From assembly GCA_963766175.1 (NCBI GenBank), contig CAVXZE010000017.1:62001-126000 (forward strand): 64,000 bases of DNA, given 5' to 3'. The position numbers and the translations under genes were made by a program. This stretch comes from CAVXZE01 sp963766175 (GTDB taxonomy: Bacteria; Myxococcota_A; UBA9160; UBA6930). Below, piece after piece: positions 40,904-50,968 of the stretch; positions within the stretch are counted from its first letter, which is position 1, and each line of letters opens with the position of its first letter. The notes below the pieces were generated by a model. It was given only the letters and a program-made list of their open reading frames with translations, made no database searches and was not told the origin of the DNA.

Positions 40904-41809
40904 ATGAGAGACGATCAGCGCAACTACGTCATCGTCGGCGCCTTCGTGATCGCGGTTACGATGGGGCTCGTGGCCTGGATTGCGGTTCTCGCGGGCCGTA
41001 CCGGAGCGACGGACGACTACCACGCGCACTTCGCGAACGTGATGGGCTTGTCGAGCGGCACCCAGGTGCTCTACCAGGGGTATCCGGTCGGGATGATCGA
41101 AGACATCCGACCGACGGTCCGAGAGGACCGGCAGGTCTTCCGCCTCGACCTGAGCGTGGAACGCGGCTGGCCAATTCCGGAGGACAGCGTGGTGACCATC
41201 ACCGCCTCGGGTCTGCTCTCGGCGGTCGTGGTCAACGTGCAAGCGGGAGCCTCGGCTGCTCTTCTCGAGCCAGGCAGCGAAATTCCCAGCGTCGAAGCGC
41301 CGGATCTCTTCGCGGCGATGTCTTCCGTGGCGGAGGACATGGGCGAGTTGATCGAGGGAAGCCTCAAGCCGATGCTCGACGCCCTTGGAGAGGGAGGGCC
41401 CGAGATCATCGCGGATCTGGAGGGTTTTACGGCGAAGCTCAACGAGACACTGGCGAAGATCGACGGCTTCCTGACCGAGGAGAACGCGCGGCGAATCGAG
41501 GGCACTCTCGAGAATCTCGAATCCACCTCGGTGAGCTTCGCTGCCGTCTCGGGAGAGCTGGAGCAGACACGGATCCGGGTCGACGCGCTGCTCGAATCGG
41601 TAAACGGCATGGTCGAGGAGAACCGCAGACCGGTTGGCCAGGCGGTCGTCGACCTGCACGAGTCGCTCGAATCGGTTGCCCGGCACATCGAAGCCATCGC
41701 CTACCACCTGGAGGTCACCACGCGAAACATGAATGAGTTCAGTCGTCAGATCCGGGAGAACCCGGGCGTGATCATCCGCGGTCGAGCGTCTGGAGGCGAA
41801 GCGGATTGA
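40904..41809 (+). CDS. mlaD: MlaD/MCE-domain protein
   Basis: 301 residues. An N-terminal membrane helix (YVIVGAFVIAVTMGLVAWIA) anchors a single MCE domain (DYHAHFANVMGLSSGTQVLY, then QGYPVGMIEDIRPT, VVTITASGLLSAVVVNVQAG). A long helical periplasmic part follows (LGEGGPEIIADLEGFTAKLN, then LENLESTSVSFAAVSGELEQ, VARHIEAIAYHLEVTTRNMN). The MCE ring carries lipids across the periplasm. Start ATG at 40904; a GTG at 40886 is possible. It couples with the following lipoprotein gene (TGATG). Confidence 0.9.
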   Translation: MRDDQRNYVIVGAFVIAVTMGLVAWIAVLAGRTGATDDYHAHFANVMGLSSGTQVLYQGYPVGMIEDIRPTVREDRQVFRLDLSVERGWPIPEDSVVTITASGLLSAVVVNVQAGASAALLEPGSEIPSVEAPDLFAAMSSVAEDMGELIEGSLKPMLDALGEGGPEIIADLEGFTAKLNETLAKIDGFLTEENARRIEGTLENLESTSVSFAAVSGELEQTRIRVDALLESVNGMVEENRRPVGQAVVDLHESLESVARHIEAIAYHLEVTTRNMNEFSRQIRENPGVIIRGRASGGEAD

Positions 41810-42435
41810 TGCGCGCCGATCCGACCTGCGCGTTTCGTCGGGCGGCGATCCCCCTCGCCGTCGCCACGATGGTGATCCTGGGCGGATGCCTTTCGGGCCC
41901 CGCCCCGCCGGACCGCTTCTACCGTCTGGAGGTGCCGGATGCGGCCGCCCGGCTCGAAGTTCCGCGACTCCGCGGCCGGCTCCTGGTGGACTCCGTCCGA
42001 GGCGACGGGATGACACGCGGGCGGCAAATGCTGTATCGGAGCGAGAGCGATCCCTCCCAGGTGAAGCGCGAGGGCTACGACAACTGGGTCGATTCGCCGC
42101 CGGCAATGGTCCAGCGGGCGGTGGTGGAGTTTCTCCGCTCGGCGAACGCCGCGGAGGTCGTGGTCACACCGGAGATGCGAGTTGACTCGGACTTCGATCT
42201 TGGCGGTCGCGTCCATCGCTTCGAACGCCTGGTCGGCCAGGGCTCCTCCCGCGTCACGATCGAGCTCGAGTTCACTCTGGTGCGGGCCGAGGACCGCGAA
42301 CCTCTGCTGATGAAGACCTACGGCGAGCATCAGGAGGTCACCGGAAGTGGAGTCGGCGATTCGGTGGAGGCCTTTGGCCGGGCCCTCCAGCGGATTCTCG
42401 AGCGCCTGGTGCTCGATCTTCCCGAGGCGCAATGA
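41809..42435 (+). CDS. PqiC-like ABC-type transport auxiliary lipoprotein
   Basis: 208 residues. The lipobox is VILGG-C (LAVATMVILGGC). The mature domain has the ABC-transport-auxiliary pattern: DRFYRLEVPD, GRLLVDSVRGDGMTRGRQML, YDNWVDSPPAMVQRAVVEFL, VTPEMRVDSDFDLGGRVHRF, RVTIELEFTLVRAEDREPLL. Such lipoproteins sit at the outer membrane and serve PqiB- or Mla-type MCE transporters. Its ATG at 41809 overlaps the MlaD stop by one base. It is the last gene of the run that began at 37130. Confidence 0.88.
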   Translation: MRADPTCAFRRAAIPLAVATMVILGGCLSGPAPPDRFYRLEVPDAAARLEVPRLRGRLLVDSVRGDGMTRGRQMLYRSESDPSQVKREGYDNWVDSPPAMVQRAVVEFLRSANAAEVVVTPEMRVDSDFDLGGRVHRFERLVGQGSSRVTIELEFTLVRAEDREPLLMKTYGEHQEVTGSGVGDSVEAFGRALQRILERLVLDLPEAQ

Positions 42436-42464
42436 CGGGTATCGGCTGTCCGCGTGCGGAAGGC

Positions 42465-44957
42465 CTACAGCGTCACGCGGACGGGGCGGACCTTCCAGAT
42501 CTCCTCGGTGTACTCACGGATGGTGCGATCGCTGGAGAACCTTCCCGTGTTCGCCGTATTGAGAATCGACATGCGCGTCCAGAGCCGTTCGTCTCGGTAG
42601 GTCTGGCTCACCTGCTCCTGGCAGTGAAGGTAGGAGGAGTAGTCGGCGAGAACCATGAACGGGTCGCCCTCGTGAAGCAGACGGTCCAGCAAGGGCTGGA
42701 AGAGCCCGGGATCGTCCGGAGAGAAGAGACCGTCGGCAATCTGATCGAGGGCAGTCCGCAGCTCCGGCTCGCCGTGGTAGCAATCCCAGGGATCGTACCC
42801 CGACGCCCTGCGCTCTTCGACCTCGTCCGCAGTCAATCCAAAGATGAAGATATTCTCGTCGCCGACCTCCTGCCTGATCTCGACGTTCGCTCCGTCGAGG
42901 GTCCCGATCGTCAACGCGCCGTTGAGGGCGAACTTCATGTTGCCGGTTCCGGATGCTTCCATACCAGCGGTGGAAATCTGTTCGGATAGCTCTGTCGCGG
43001 GAATGATGTGCTCGGCGAGTGAGACGCCGTAGTCCGCGAGAAACAGCACATGGAGACGGTCCGCCACGTCCGGATCGGCGTCGACCAGCTCCGCCACGGC
43101 ATTGGCGAGCTTGATGGTCAGCTTGGCGTAGTGGTATCCAGGGGCCGCCTTCCCCGCCAGCAGCACCGTCCGGGGCCCGAAACCGTCGTCTCTTCCGGCC
43201 TTGATGCGGTTGTATAGAGAGATGACGTGCAGAATGTTCAGCAGCTGGCGCTTGTACTCGTGGAAGCGCTTCACCTGGCAGGCCAGCAGCGTGTCGGGAT
43301 CGAGCGCGGCGCCCTGGGTCTGCCGCAGGTAGGCCGCGAGGCGGTCCTTGTTGAGCCTCTTGACCCCTCGCCAGCGCGATTGAAACTCCGGATCATCTGC
43401 CAGGGGCGCGAGTTGGCGAAGCTGGTCGAGTTCGGTCACCCACGTCTCGCCGATGGCCTCGGTGATGAGGGAAGCCAGGGGAGCGTTCGCCTTCTTCAGC
43501 CAGCGACGGGGCGTGATGCCGTTGGTCTTGTTGTTGAAACGATCGGGGTAGAACTCGTGGAAGTCCCGCAAGACCCTCGCCTTGAGGATCTGCGTGTGCA
43601 GGGCGGACACGCCGTTCACCGAGTGGCTTCCCACGACGCCCAGATGGGCCATCCGTACCTTCGGCTCCTCACCTTCCTCGATCAGGGACATCCTGGCCAG
43701 CCGATCGAAGTCTCCTGGGTGAAGCTGGGATACCGAGTCGAGGAGCCTCGCGTTGATCTCGTAGATGATCTCCAGGTGTCTCGGCAGCAGCTTCGCCAGC
43801 AGGAAGATGGACCATTTCTCCAGCGCTTCCGGCAGCACGCTGTGATTGGTGTAGGCGAAGGTGCGTGTGGTGATCTCCCATGCCTGCTCCCATTCCAGTC
43901 CCTCCTGGTCCATGAGCAGACGCATCAGCTCGGGAATGGCCAGGACCGGATGCGTGTCGTTGAGCTGGATGGCGGCGCGCTCGGGCAACAGCTCCCAGTC
44001 CTGGTCTTGCAGGCGAAACCGGGCCAGGATGTCCTGCAGCGAAGCCGATACCAGCAAGTACTCCTGCTGGAGACGGAGCTCCTTCCCTCTCGGGGAATCG
44101 TCCCTGGGATACAGGACATTTGTGATGCTCTCTGCGCGCAGCTTGTCCGCGCAAGCGAGCTGGTAGTCGCCGTGAAGGAAGTAATCGAGATCGAACTCGT
44201 GGGTGGACCTGGCGGAGAAGAGGCGGAGCGTGTTCACCGTGTTGGTGCCGTAGCCGGGGACCGGCATGTCGTAGGGCAATGCCAGGATGTCCTGTGTATC
44301 AACCCACCGGTGGCGACGGCGACCCTCCCCATCGGTGTAGGTCTCGACCCTCCCGTAGAGCTGCACTCGCAGAGTGTGCTCGGGACGAGGAATCTCCCAG
44401 GGGTTGCCGAGTCGGAGCCAGTCGTACGCTTCTTCGACTTGATACCCATCGCGGATGCACTGACGGAACATTCCGTAGTCGTAGCGGATTCCGTAGCCGT
44501 ATCCCGGTAGCTCGAGCGTGGCCATGGAGTCGAGAAAGCAGGCCGCCAGACGGCCCAGCCCACCGTTGCCAAGTCCCGCCTCCTCCTCCAGTTCCCGGAT
44601 CTCTGCCATCTCGAACCCCAGATCGCGCAGAGCCTTCTCGCACTCCTCGTGGAACTGAAGGTTGATCAGGCTGTTGCCGAGCGAGCGTCCGATCAGGTAT
44701 TCGAGCGACAGGTAGTACACTCGTTTGAGGTTCGGATCCTCGGAGTAGGCCCTGCGCGTCGCAATCCAGCGTTCGGTGAGCCGGTCGCGCACCGTTCTCG
44801 CCAGCGCGACATAGAGATCCGCCTTGGTCGCGTGGTCCGGGACCTTGGCCTGGGTGAATGCGACGTGATCCAGAAACGAGCGCTGAAGCGACCTCACGTC
44901 CAGGCCCAGACGTTCGCCGGACGTCGCCTCGGCCGTGATCGGCTCCGAGACGCTCAT
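42465..44957 (-). CDS. glgP: Glycogen/alpha-glucan phosphorylase
   Basis: 830 residues, full length for the family. Landmarks: DLYVALARTVRDRLTERWI, VYYLSLEYLIGRSLGNSL, GLGNGGLGRLAACFLDSMAT, FNNKTNGITPRRWLKKAN, VKRFHEYKRQLLNILHVI, and the pyridoxal phosphate lysine in EASGTGNMKFALNG. It releases glucose-1-phosphate from glycogen in the cytoplasm. The ATG at 44955-44957 starts right before the conserved region. The gene is monocistronic; a hairpin-rich stretch separates it from ychF. No other glycogen genes are in the window. Confidence 0.97.
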   Translation of the reverse strand: MSVSEPITAEATSGERLGLDVRSLQRSFLDHVAFTQAKVPDHATKADLYVALARTVRDRLTERWIATRRAYSEDPNLKRVYYLSLEYLIGRSLGNSLINLQFHEECEKALRDLGFEMAEIRELEEEAGLGNGGLGRLAACFLDSMATLELPGYGYGIRYDYGMFRQCIRDGYQVEEAYDWLRLGNPWEIPRPEHTLRVQLYGRVETYTDGEGRRRHRWVDTQDILALPYDMPVPGYGTNTVNTLRLFSARSTHEFDLDYFLHGDYQLACADKLRAESITNVLYPRDDSPRGKELRLQQEYLLVSASLQDILARFRLQDQDWELLPERAAIQLNDTHPVLAIPELMRLLMDQEGLEWEQAWEITTRTFAYTNHSVLPEALEKWSIFLLAKLLPRHLEIIYEINARLLDSVSQLHPGDFDRLARMSLIEEGEEPKVRMAHLGVVGSHSVNGVSALHTQILKARVLRDFHEFYPDRFNNKTNGITPRRWLKKANAPLASLITEAIGETWVTELDQLRQLAPLADDPEFQSRWRGVKRLNKDRLAAYLRQTQGAALDPDTLLACQVKRFHEYKRQLLNILHVISLYNRIKAGRDDGFGPRTVLLAGKAAPGYHYAKLTIKLANAVAELVDADPDVADRLHVLFLADYGVSLAEHIIPATELSEQISTAGMEASGTGNMKFALNGALTIGTLDGANVEIRQEVGDENIFIFGLTADEVEERRASGYDPWDCYHGEPELRTALDQIADGLFSPDDPGLFQPLLDRLLHEGDPFMVLADYSSYLHCQEQVSQTYRDERLWTRMSILNTANTGRFSSDRTIREYTEEIWKVRPVRVTL

Positions 44958-45047
44958 GCCGGAGTGTCCGTAGGGCTCAGCATCATCGATACCCGAAGCG
45001 CTGATCGGCGACCGTGGGGATGGAGTTGAGGTGCAGCCTGGCGGCCA

Positions 45048-45070
45048 AGGCCCCGCCTCCTCGGGGCTCC
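45048..45070 (-). terminator. Hairpin downstream of ychF
   Basis: On the minus strand GCCCCG AGGAGG CGGGGC forms a perfect 6-bp stem with a 6-base loop, followed by CTTGG. It lies about 80 bases after the ychF stop and before the glgP start. Nearby GC-rich stems around 45095-45140 (GGCCCCCGCC..., GGCCCGAAAGGGCC) could add further hairpins, so the whole stretch is probably the ychF 3' end. No long T-run. Confidence 0.4.
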
Positions 45071-45147
45071 CGAGAGCGCGGACCGGCCCCTGGGGGTGAT
45101 CCCCCCGAGGCGGGGGCCTTCTCAGGCCCTTTCGGGCCGATTGGGGC

Positions 45148-46185
<1,038 letters not shown>

Positions 46186-46376
46186 GGCGAGGTGAAGGAG
46201 ATCATACCAGCGCCGGGTCGACATTGGTGGGGCAATATCCACCCGCTTCGACGCTTCTTGCATCGAAGCGTGCGATCGCCAACGCCAATGGAGGCACTCC
46301 CCGGCTCCCGAAATCCGCGAACGGAGATTCGCGGCATACTCGCCTACGACCGCACACCACGCGGCAGGGGGACGCA

Positions 46377-47615
46377 ATGTCCAAGGAACGCCTTCAGCCC
46401 GATCTCGACCGACGCCGGTTTCTGATCCGCAGCACCGCGGCCACCCTCGGTCTCGGAGTCCTCGACCTGGGCCGTCAGGCCTGGGCAGCTCCTGCTCCTC
46501 CGCAGATTCGCCGCTTTCGGCGCCTGGGCAGGACCGGTCTCGAGGTCTCCGACATCTCCTTCGGCTCCAGTCGCACGACCGATCCGGATCTGGTGCGCTA
46601 CGCCATCGAACGCGGCGTCAACTACTTCGACACCGCCGAGGGCTACGAGGACGGTCGCTCCGAGGAGACCCTCGGCAAGGCGCTACAAGGCCAACGCGAC
46701 CGGGTGCTCCTCGCCTCGAAGGTGAAGGCGGGGGCGAGAACGCCCCGCGCCGAGATCATGAAGGGTCTCGAAGGCAGTCTCCGGCGCCTGCGCACCGACC
46801 ACATCGACGTCTACTTCAACCACGCGGTCAACGACGTGGCCCGTCTCGAGAACGGTGAGTGGTTCGAGTTCGTCGACCGAGCCAAGGAGCAGGGGAAGAT
46901 TCGCTTCACCGGCATGTCGGGCCACGGCGGCAAGCTGGTCGAGTGTCTGGACTACGCACTCGACAAGGATCTCGTCGATGTGATTCTGTGCGGCTACAAC
47001 TTCGGACAGGACCCCTCCTTCCATCAGCGATTCACCGCCCGCCTCGACTGGGTCGCGGTGCAGACGGATCTGCCCAGGGTGCTCGAGAAGGCCCACGCGA
47101 AGGGGGTCGGTGTGGTCGCCATGAAGACGCTGCGCGGCGCACGCCTCAATGACATGCGCCCCTACGAGCAGGAGGGCGCCACCTTCGCACAGGCGGCCTT
47201 CCGCTGGGTGCTCTCGAACCCCAACGTGGATGCCCTCGTGATCTCGATGACGAGCCGCGAGAAGATCGACGAGTTCGTCGGGGCATCGGGGGGAGCCGAG
47301 CCAGGCGGCGCAGCGCTCGATCTCCTCGGGGGCTACCTGCTCTCGAGCAGGGACGGCTACTGCAACCACGGTTGCGACGCCTGCGAGGCGAGCTGTCCGC
47401 AGGGGGTTCCCGTCTCGGAGGTTCTCCGGACCCGGATGTACGCGACGGACTACGGAGACCTCGACTACGCGAAGCGGGAGTACGCGAAGCTCGCGGTGGA
47501 CGCCGCGTCCTGTCTCTCCTGTTCACTCCGTCCCTGTCTGGGGAAGTGCCCGCAGGGGCTCGAGATTCCACGGCTCACCCGCTCGGCGCAACAACTGTTG
47601 GGGGGCCGCTCCTAG
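46377..47615 (+). CDS. Tat-exported aldo/keto reductase with C-terminal Fe-S cysteines
   Basis: 412 residues. A twin-arginine signal DRRRFLIRSTAATLGLG precedes an aldo/keto reductase barrel: GRTGLEVSDISFGSS, GVNYFDTAEGYEDGRSEE, RLRTDHIDVYFNHA, AAFRWVLSNPNVDALVIS. The C-terminal region has ferredoxin-like cysteines (GYCNHGCDACEASCPQGVP and ASCLSCSLRPCLGKCPQGLE), enough for two [4Fe-4S] clusters. This pairing is known in a recurrent family of exported or membrane-linked reductases of unknown substrate. The ATG at 46377 follows GGGGGACGCA. It is probably periplasmic and folded with cofactor before export. Confidence 0.9.
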   Translation: MSKERLQPDLDRRRFLIRSTAATLGLGVLDLGRQAWAAPAPPQIRRFRRLGRTGLEVSDISFGSSRTTDPDLVRYAIERGVNYFDTAEGYEDGRSEETLGKALQGQRDRVLLASKVKAGARTPRAEIMKGLEGSLRRLRTDHIDVYFNHAVNDVARLENGEWFEFVDRAKEQGKIRFTGMSGHGGKLVECLDYALDKDLVDVILCGYNFGQDPSFHQRFTARLDWVAVQTDLPRVLEKAHAKGVGVVAMKTLRGARLNDMRPYEQEGATFAQAAFRWVLSNPNVDALVISMTSREKIDEFVGASGGAEPGGAALDLLGGYLLSSRDGYCNHGCDACEASCPQGVPVSEVLRTRMYATDYGDLDYAKREYAKLAVDAASCLSCSLRPCLGKCPQGLEIPRLTRSAQQLLGGRS

Positions 47616-47725
47616 GAATCTGCTCCGAGAAGGGCTCGCTCGCCGCAGAGCCGATCCATAACCGACCACTCTCCCCGGCCACCCGCCGGGTGGCCGCCTC
47701 GCCAGAGTGCGGTCAAAATGTGCGC

Positions 47726-48502
47726 ATGGCAGACGTCGAGACGAACCTCGAAGAAGCGATCAGGACCGCGCGCGCGTGGATCCGCGAGGCGGAGAAGGTG
47801 GTGGTGCTCACCGGTGCGGGGATTTCCACCGAGTCGGGCATACCCGACTTTCGCGGTCCCCAGGGCGTATGGACGAAGAATCCCGAAGCCGAAAAGATGG
47901 CCACGCTCCAGCACTACATGTCGGACCCCGAGGTGCGGCGGAAGGCCTGGAAGAACCGGCTGGTTTCCACCGCGTGGTCGGCCAAGCCCAACGCCGGGCA
48001 CCGTGCACTGGTCGAGCTGGAGCGATACGGCAAGCTGGACACGATCATCACGCAGAACGTCGATGGCCTGCACCAGAAGGCGGGTACCTCGCCCGAACTC
48101 GTGGTCGAGATTCACGGGACCCTGCTCGACGTGATGTGCATGCGGTGCGGGGAGCGCGCGCCCATGGAGCGCGCTCTCGAGCGCGTTCGCGCTGGTGAGG
48201 AGGACCCGCCCTGTCGAAGCTGCGGCGGGATCCTCAAATCCGCGACGATCTCGTTCGGCCAGAACCTGGTGCACGAAGACCTGGTGCGCTCCCAGGTGGC
48301 GGCGGAGACCTGTGATCTCATGATCGCGATCGGCTCCTCGCTGTCGGTGTATCCGATCGCGGGCGTGGTTCCCATCGCGAAGCGCGCGGGCGCGCGGGTG
48401 GTGATCCTGAACGCAGAGCCGACTGCAATGGACGACGCTGCCGATCTGGTGATCCGCGGCGCCATCGGTGAGCTGTTGCCGAGACTGACCGCCCCGGATT
48501 GA
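47726..48502 (+). CDS. Sir2-family NAD-dependent protein deacylase (sirtuin)
   Basis: 258 residues. Landmarks: VVLTGAGISTESGIPDFRGP, TIITQNVDGLHQKAG, the catalytic His in EIHGTLLDV, zinc cysteines in CMRCGERAP and PPCRSCGGIL, and AIGSSLSVYPIAG. It removes acyl groups from lysines using NAD+. The ATG at 47726 is preceded by a weak site. Its TGA overlaps the TTG start of the RND permease by three bases, so the two are coupled. Confidence 0.93.
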   Translation: MADVETNLEEAIRTARAWIREAEKVVVLTGAGISTESGIPDFRGPQGVWTKNPEAEKMATLQHYMSDPEVRRKAWKNRLVSTAWSAKPNAGHRALVELERYGKLDTIITQNVDGLHQKAGTSPELVVEIHGTLLDVMCMRCGERAPMERALERVRAGEEDPPCRSCGGILKSATISFGQNLVHEDLVRSQVAAETCDLMIAIGSSLSVYPIAGVVPIAKRAGARVVILNAEPTAMDDAADLVIRGAIGELLPRLTAPD

Positions 48503-50943
48503 AGCAGAACGACTACATCGAGAAGCTGAGCGGGTTCTTCGAGCGGCTTGGGGGCTGGTCCTACGATCACCGTTGGACCGTGGTCTCGATCTGCCTGCTC
48601 ATGGTGGGGGCGAGCTTCTGGCTCGCGTCGAGGACCCGCTACGACAACAGCTTCGAGGCCTACTTCGCCCGCGACGATCCCGCCTACGCCGTCTACCTCC
48701 AGTACCGCGAAGACTTCGGCTCCGACGAGGTCTCCTACCTCATGTACGAGGCCCCCGGCTACCCACACGGCCCGTGGAATCTCGAGGTGATGCGGAAGAT
48801 CGAGAGACTCACCGCGGCCTTGGAGGAGGAAGTCCCCTTCGTCCAGGAGGTGACGAGTCTGGTCAACCTGGAATTCCTCGAGGGAGTCTCCGATGGCCTC
48901 GAGATCTACGATCTGTTGGAGGATTTTCCCGAGAGCCAGGAGGCGCTGCTCGAGGCCAGGGAGAAGGTCCTGGCAAAGCCCTTCTACGTGGGAGGAATCG
49001 CCACCGCCGACGGCCGATACGCGGCCGTCATCGTCGAGATGGACAGGTCCAGCATCGATCCGCTGGAGGAAATCCGGGTCGATCCGGAGGGCGGAGACGG
49101 GCTCGCGAATCTCTATCCGCAGGCGAGCTACGCCAAGATCGAGGAGATCCTGGCGCGTCCCGAATATCGGGGAATCGAGTTCCACCACACGGGCGACGTG
49201 CCGTTCAACGCGGTCATCAACCAGATCTCCTCCAGCGAGGGCTGGAGCCTGGCCGGGATCTGCCTCGCCGTGATTGCCGTCCTGCTCTTCGCCTTCTTCC
49301 GCCGGCCCATCGGGATTCTCGGCCCCCTGACCGTCGTTGCGCTCGCCATCCTGATCCCGGTCGCGCTGATGGGAGCGCTGGGATGGAATCTGGATCTGAT
49401 GTTCGGCATGCTGCCCACGCTGCTGATCGCCGTCGGCGTGGCAGACTCGGTGCACATCATCTCCGAGTTTCGCGCCTACCACGTCGGTTTGGGCGACCGC
49501 AGAGCAGCGGTGTGCCGCACCATGTACCTGGTCGGTACGCCCTGCCTGCTCACCAGCCTCACCACCGCAGCCGGCTTCTTCGCCATGTCCAGCGCGCCCA
49601 TCAAGAGCGTGGCTCATTTCGCCGTCTACAGTGGGGTGGGGGTTCTGGCGGCATTCCTGCTCACTGTCACCCTGCTGATCGTCTTTCTCTCCTTCGGGCG
49701 CAGGACACCCAGGCGCGAAGCCACCGAGAGAGAGAGGTCCCAGGCCAAGGGAGGACGGCGTTTCAACCAGGCGCTGGGGGCGGTCTCCCGCTTTGACATC
49801 CGCCACCGGAGATCCATCATCGCCATCTCTGCGCTCCTGCTCGTCGTCTCGGGCTTTGGCATCGCCAGGCTCAGGGTGGATTCGAACTTCTTGAATGACC
49901 TCTCCGATGAAGTGCCGGTCCGCGACACCACCCGCTTCGTCGACGAGGTGATGGGGGGAACCAACAGCTTCGTCTATCTCTTCGATGCCGGAGTCGAGGA
50001 CGGCGTCAAGGAGCCGGCCGTGTTGCGGGAGATCGAGCGGCTCCAGCAGCAGGCCGACCAGCAGACCCATCTCGTCAAGAAGACGTACTCCGTCGTCGAC
50101 GTGCTGAAGGACATCAATCAGTCCTTCCACGGAGGAGACCCCGCGTACCTCGTGCTGCCCGATTCCAGGGAGCTCGCCGCCCAGTACCTGCTGCTCTACG
50201 AGATGTCCGGAGGGGAGGAGGTGGAGGAGTACGTCTCCAGTGACTACTCGCGGGCCAGCCTGGAGCTGCGATGCAAGTGGAGTGATTCGAGTCTACTGAA
50301 GAAGATGGTGGGGGATCTCGACTCGTATCTCGAAGCGAAGCCCTTGAACGCCTCGACGGCCAGCCACACCGGCATCGGTGCCCTCTGGCTCCAGCTGATG
50401 GACTACATCACCCAGAGCCAGATCCGCGGTTTTCTGCTGGCGTTCACGGCGATTGCAGCGATGCTGTGCCTGCTCTTCAAATCCCTCCGGATCGGGCTCC
50501 TCTCCATGCTTCCCAACCTGGCGCCGGTGATTTTCGTCCTGGGAATCATGGGATGGCTCGACCTGCCCCTCGACTATCAGCGGCTGCTGATCGCTCCCGT
50601 GGCGATCGGCATCTCGGTGGACTTCACGATTCACCTCGTGACACGCTACCGCCACGAGATCATCGACCGTCGAGACTACGAGGGCGCGCTCCACACTTCG
50701 ATGGAGGACGTCGGCCGGGCTCTCTTCATCACCGCGCTGGTGCTCGTCGCCGGCTTTCTCGTATTCGTCTTCTCCATCATGGACGCCCAGGCGAGCTTCG
50801 GGATACTGCTCGCCACCGTGATCGCAGCGGCGCTGGCCGCCAACTTCTTCCTGATGCCGGCGCTGATCCTGACCTTCGAGCCGTTCGGTCCCGCGAGGAG
50901 GATTGCGCACCAGGAGACGGCGGAAGTCCGGCGGCTGCAATAG
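48499..50943 (+). CDS. RND/MMPL-family membrane transporter
   Basis: 814 residues with a twofold repeat: one membrane helix near the N-terminus, a periplasmic domain and five helices, then the same again. Transmembrane landmarks include GWSLAGICLAVIAVLLFAFF, MFGMLPTLLIAVGVADSVHI (GxxxD motif in helix 4), LTSLTTAAGFFAMSS, and in the second half RLLIAPVAIGISVDFTIHL and ALFITALVLVAGFLVFVFS. The closest group is HpnN/MMPL proteins that move hydrophobic compounds such as lipids or hopanoids to the outer membrane. The substrate is unknown. The start is a TTG at 48499, overlapping the sirtuin stop, with no independent ribosome-binding site seen. Confidence 0.88.
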   Translation: MKQNDYIEKLSGFFERLGGWSYDHRWTVVSICLLMVGASFWLASRTRYDNSFEAYFARDDPAYAVYLQYREDFGSDEVSYLMYEAPGYPHGPWNLEVMRKIERLTAALEEEVPFVQEVTSLVNLEFLEGVSDGLEIYDLLEDFPESQEALLEAREKVLAKPFYVGGIATADGRYAAVIVEMDRSSIDPLEEIRVDPEGGDGLANLYPQASYAKIEEILARPEYRGIEFHHTGDVPFNAVINQISSSEGWSLAGICLAVIAVLLFAFFRRPIGILGPLTVVALAILIPVALMGALGWNLDLMFGMLPTLLIAVGVADSVHIISEFRAYHVGLGDRRAAVCRTMYLVGTPCLLTSLTTAAGFFAMSSAPIKSVAHFAVYSGVGVLAAFLLTVTLLIVFLSFGRRTPRREATERERSQAKGGRRFNQALGAVSRFDIRHRRSIIAISALLLVVSGFGIARLRVDSNFLNDLSDEVPVRDTTRFVDEVMGGTNSFVYLFDAGVEDGVKEPAVLREIERLQQQADQQTHLVKKTYSVVDVLKDINQSFHGGDPAYLVLPDSRELAAQYLLLYEMSGGEEVEEYVSSDYSRASLELRCKWSDSSLLKKMVGDLDSYLEAKPLNASTASHTGIGALWLQLMDYITQSQIRGFLLAFTAIAAMLCLLFKSLRIGLLSMLPNLAPVIFVLGIMGWLDLPLDYQRLLIAPVAIGISVDFTIHLVTRYRHEIIDRRDYEGALHTSMEDVGRALFITALVLVAGFLVFVFSIMDAQASFGILLATVIAAALAANFFLMPALILTFEPFGPARRIAHQETAEVRRLQ

Positions 50944-50948
50944 CGACG

Positions 50949-50968
50949 GGGTGAGAGATGCGGGCTAG
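50949..50968 (-). repeat. Stop-associated repeat, copy 2
   Basis: Minus strand reads TAGCCCGCATCTCTCACCC, the first TAG (50965-50967) being the stop codon of the GST gene. Member of the repeat family of 32090, 60554, 62421 and 63023. Confidence 0.6.

Noticed and set aside
48112..50130. A 672-codon open frame on the minus strand
   Set aside because: It is antisense to the sirtuin and RND permease genes, is Asp/Gln/Gly-rich and has no recognisable domain.
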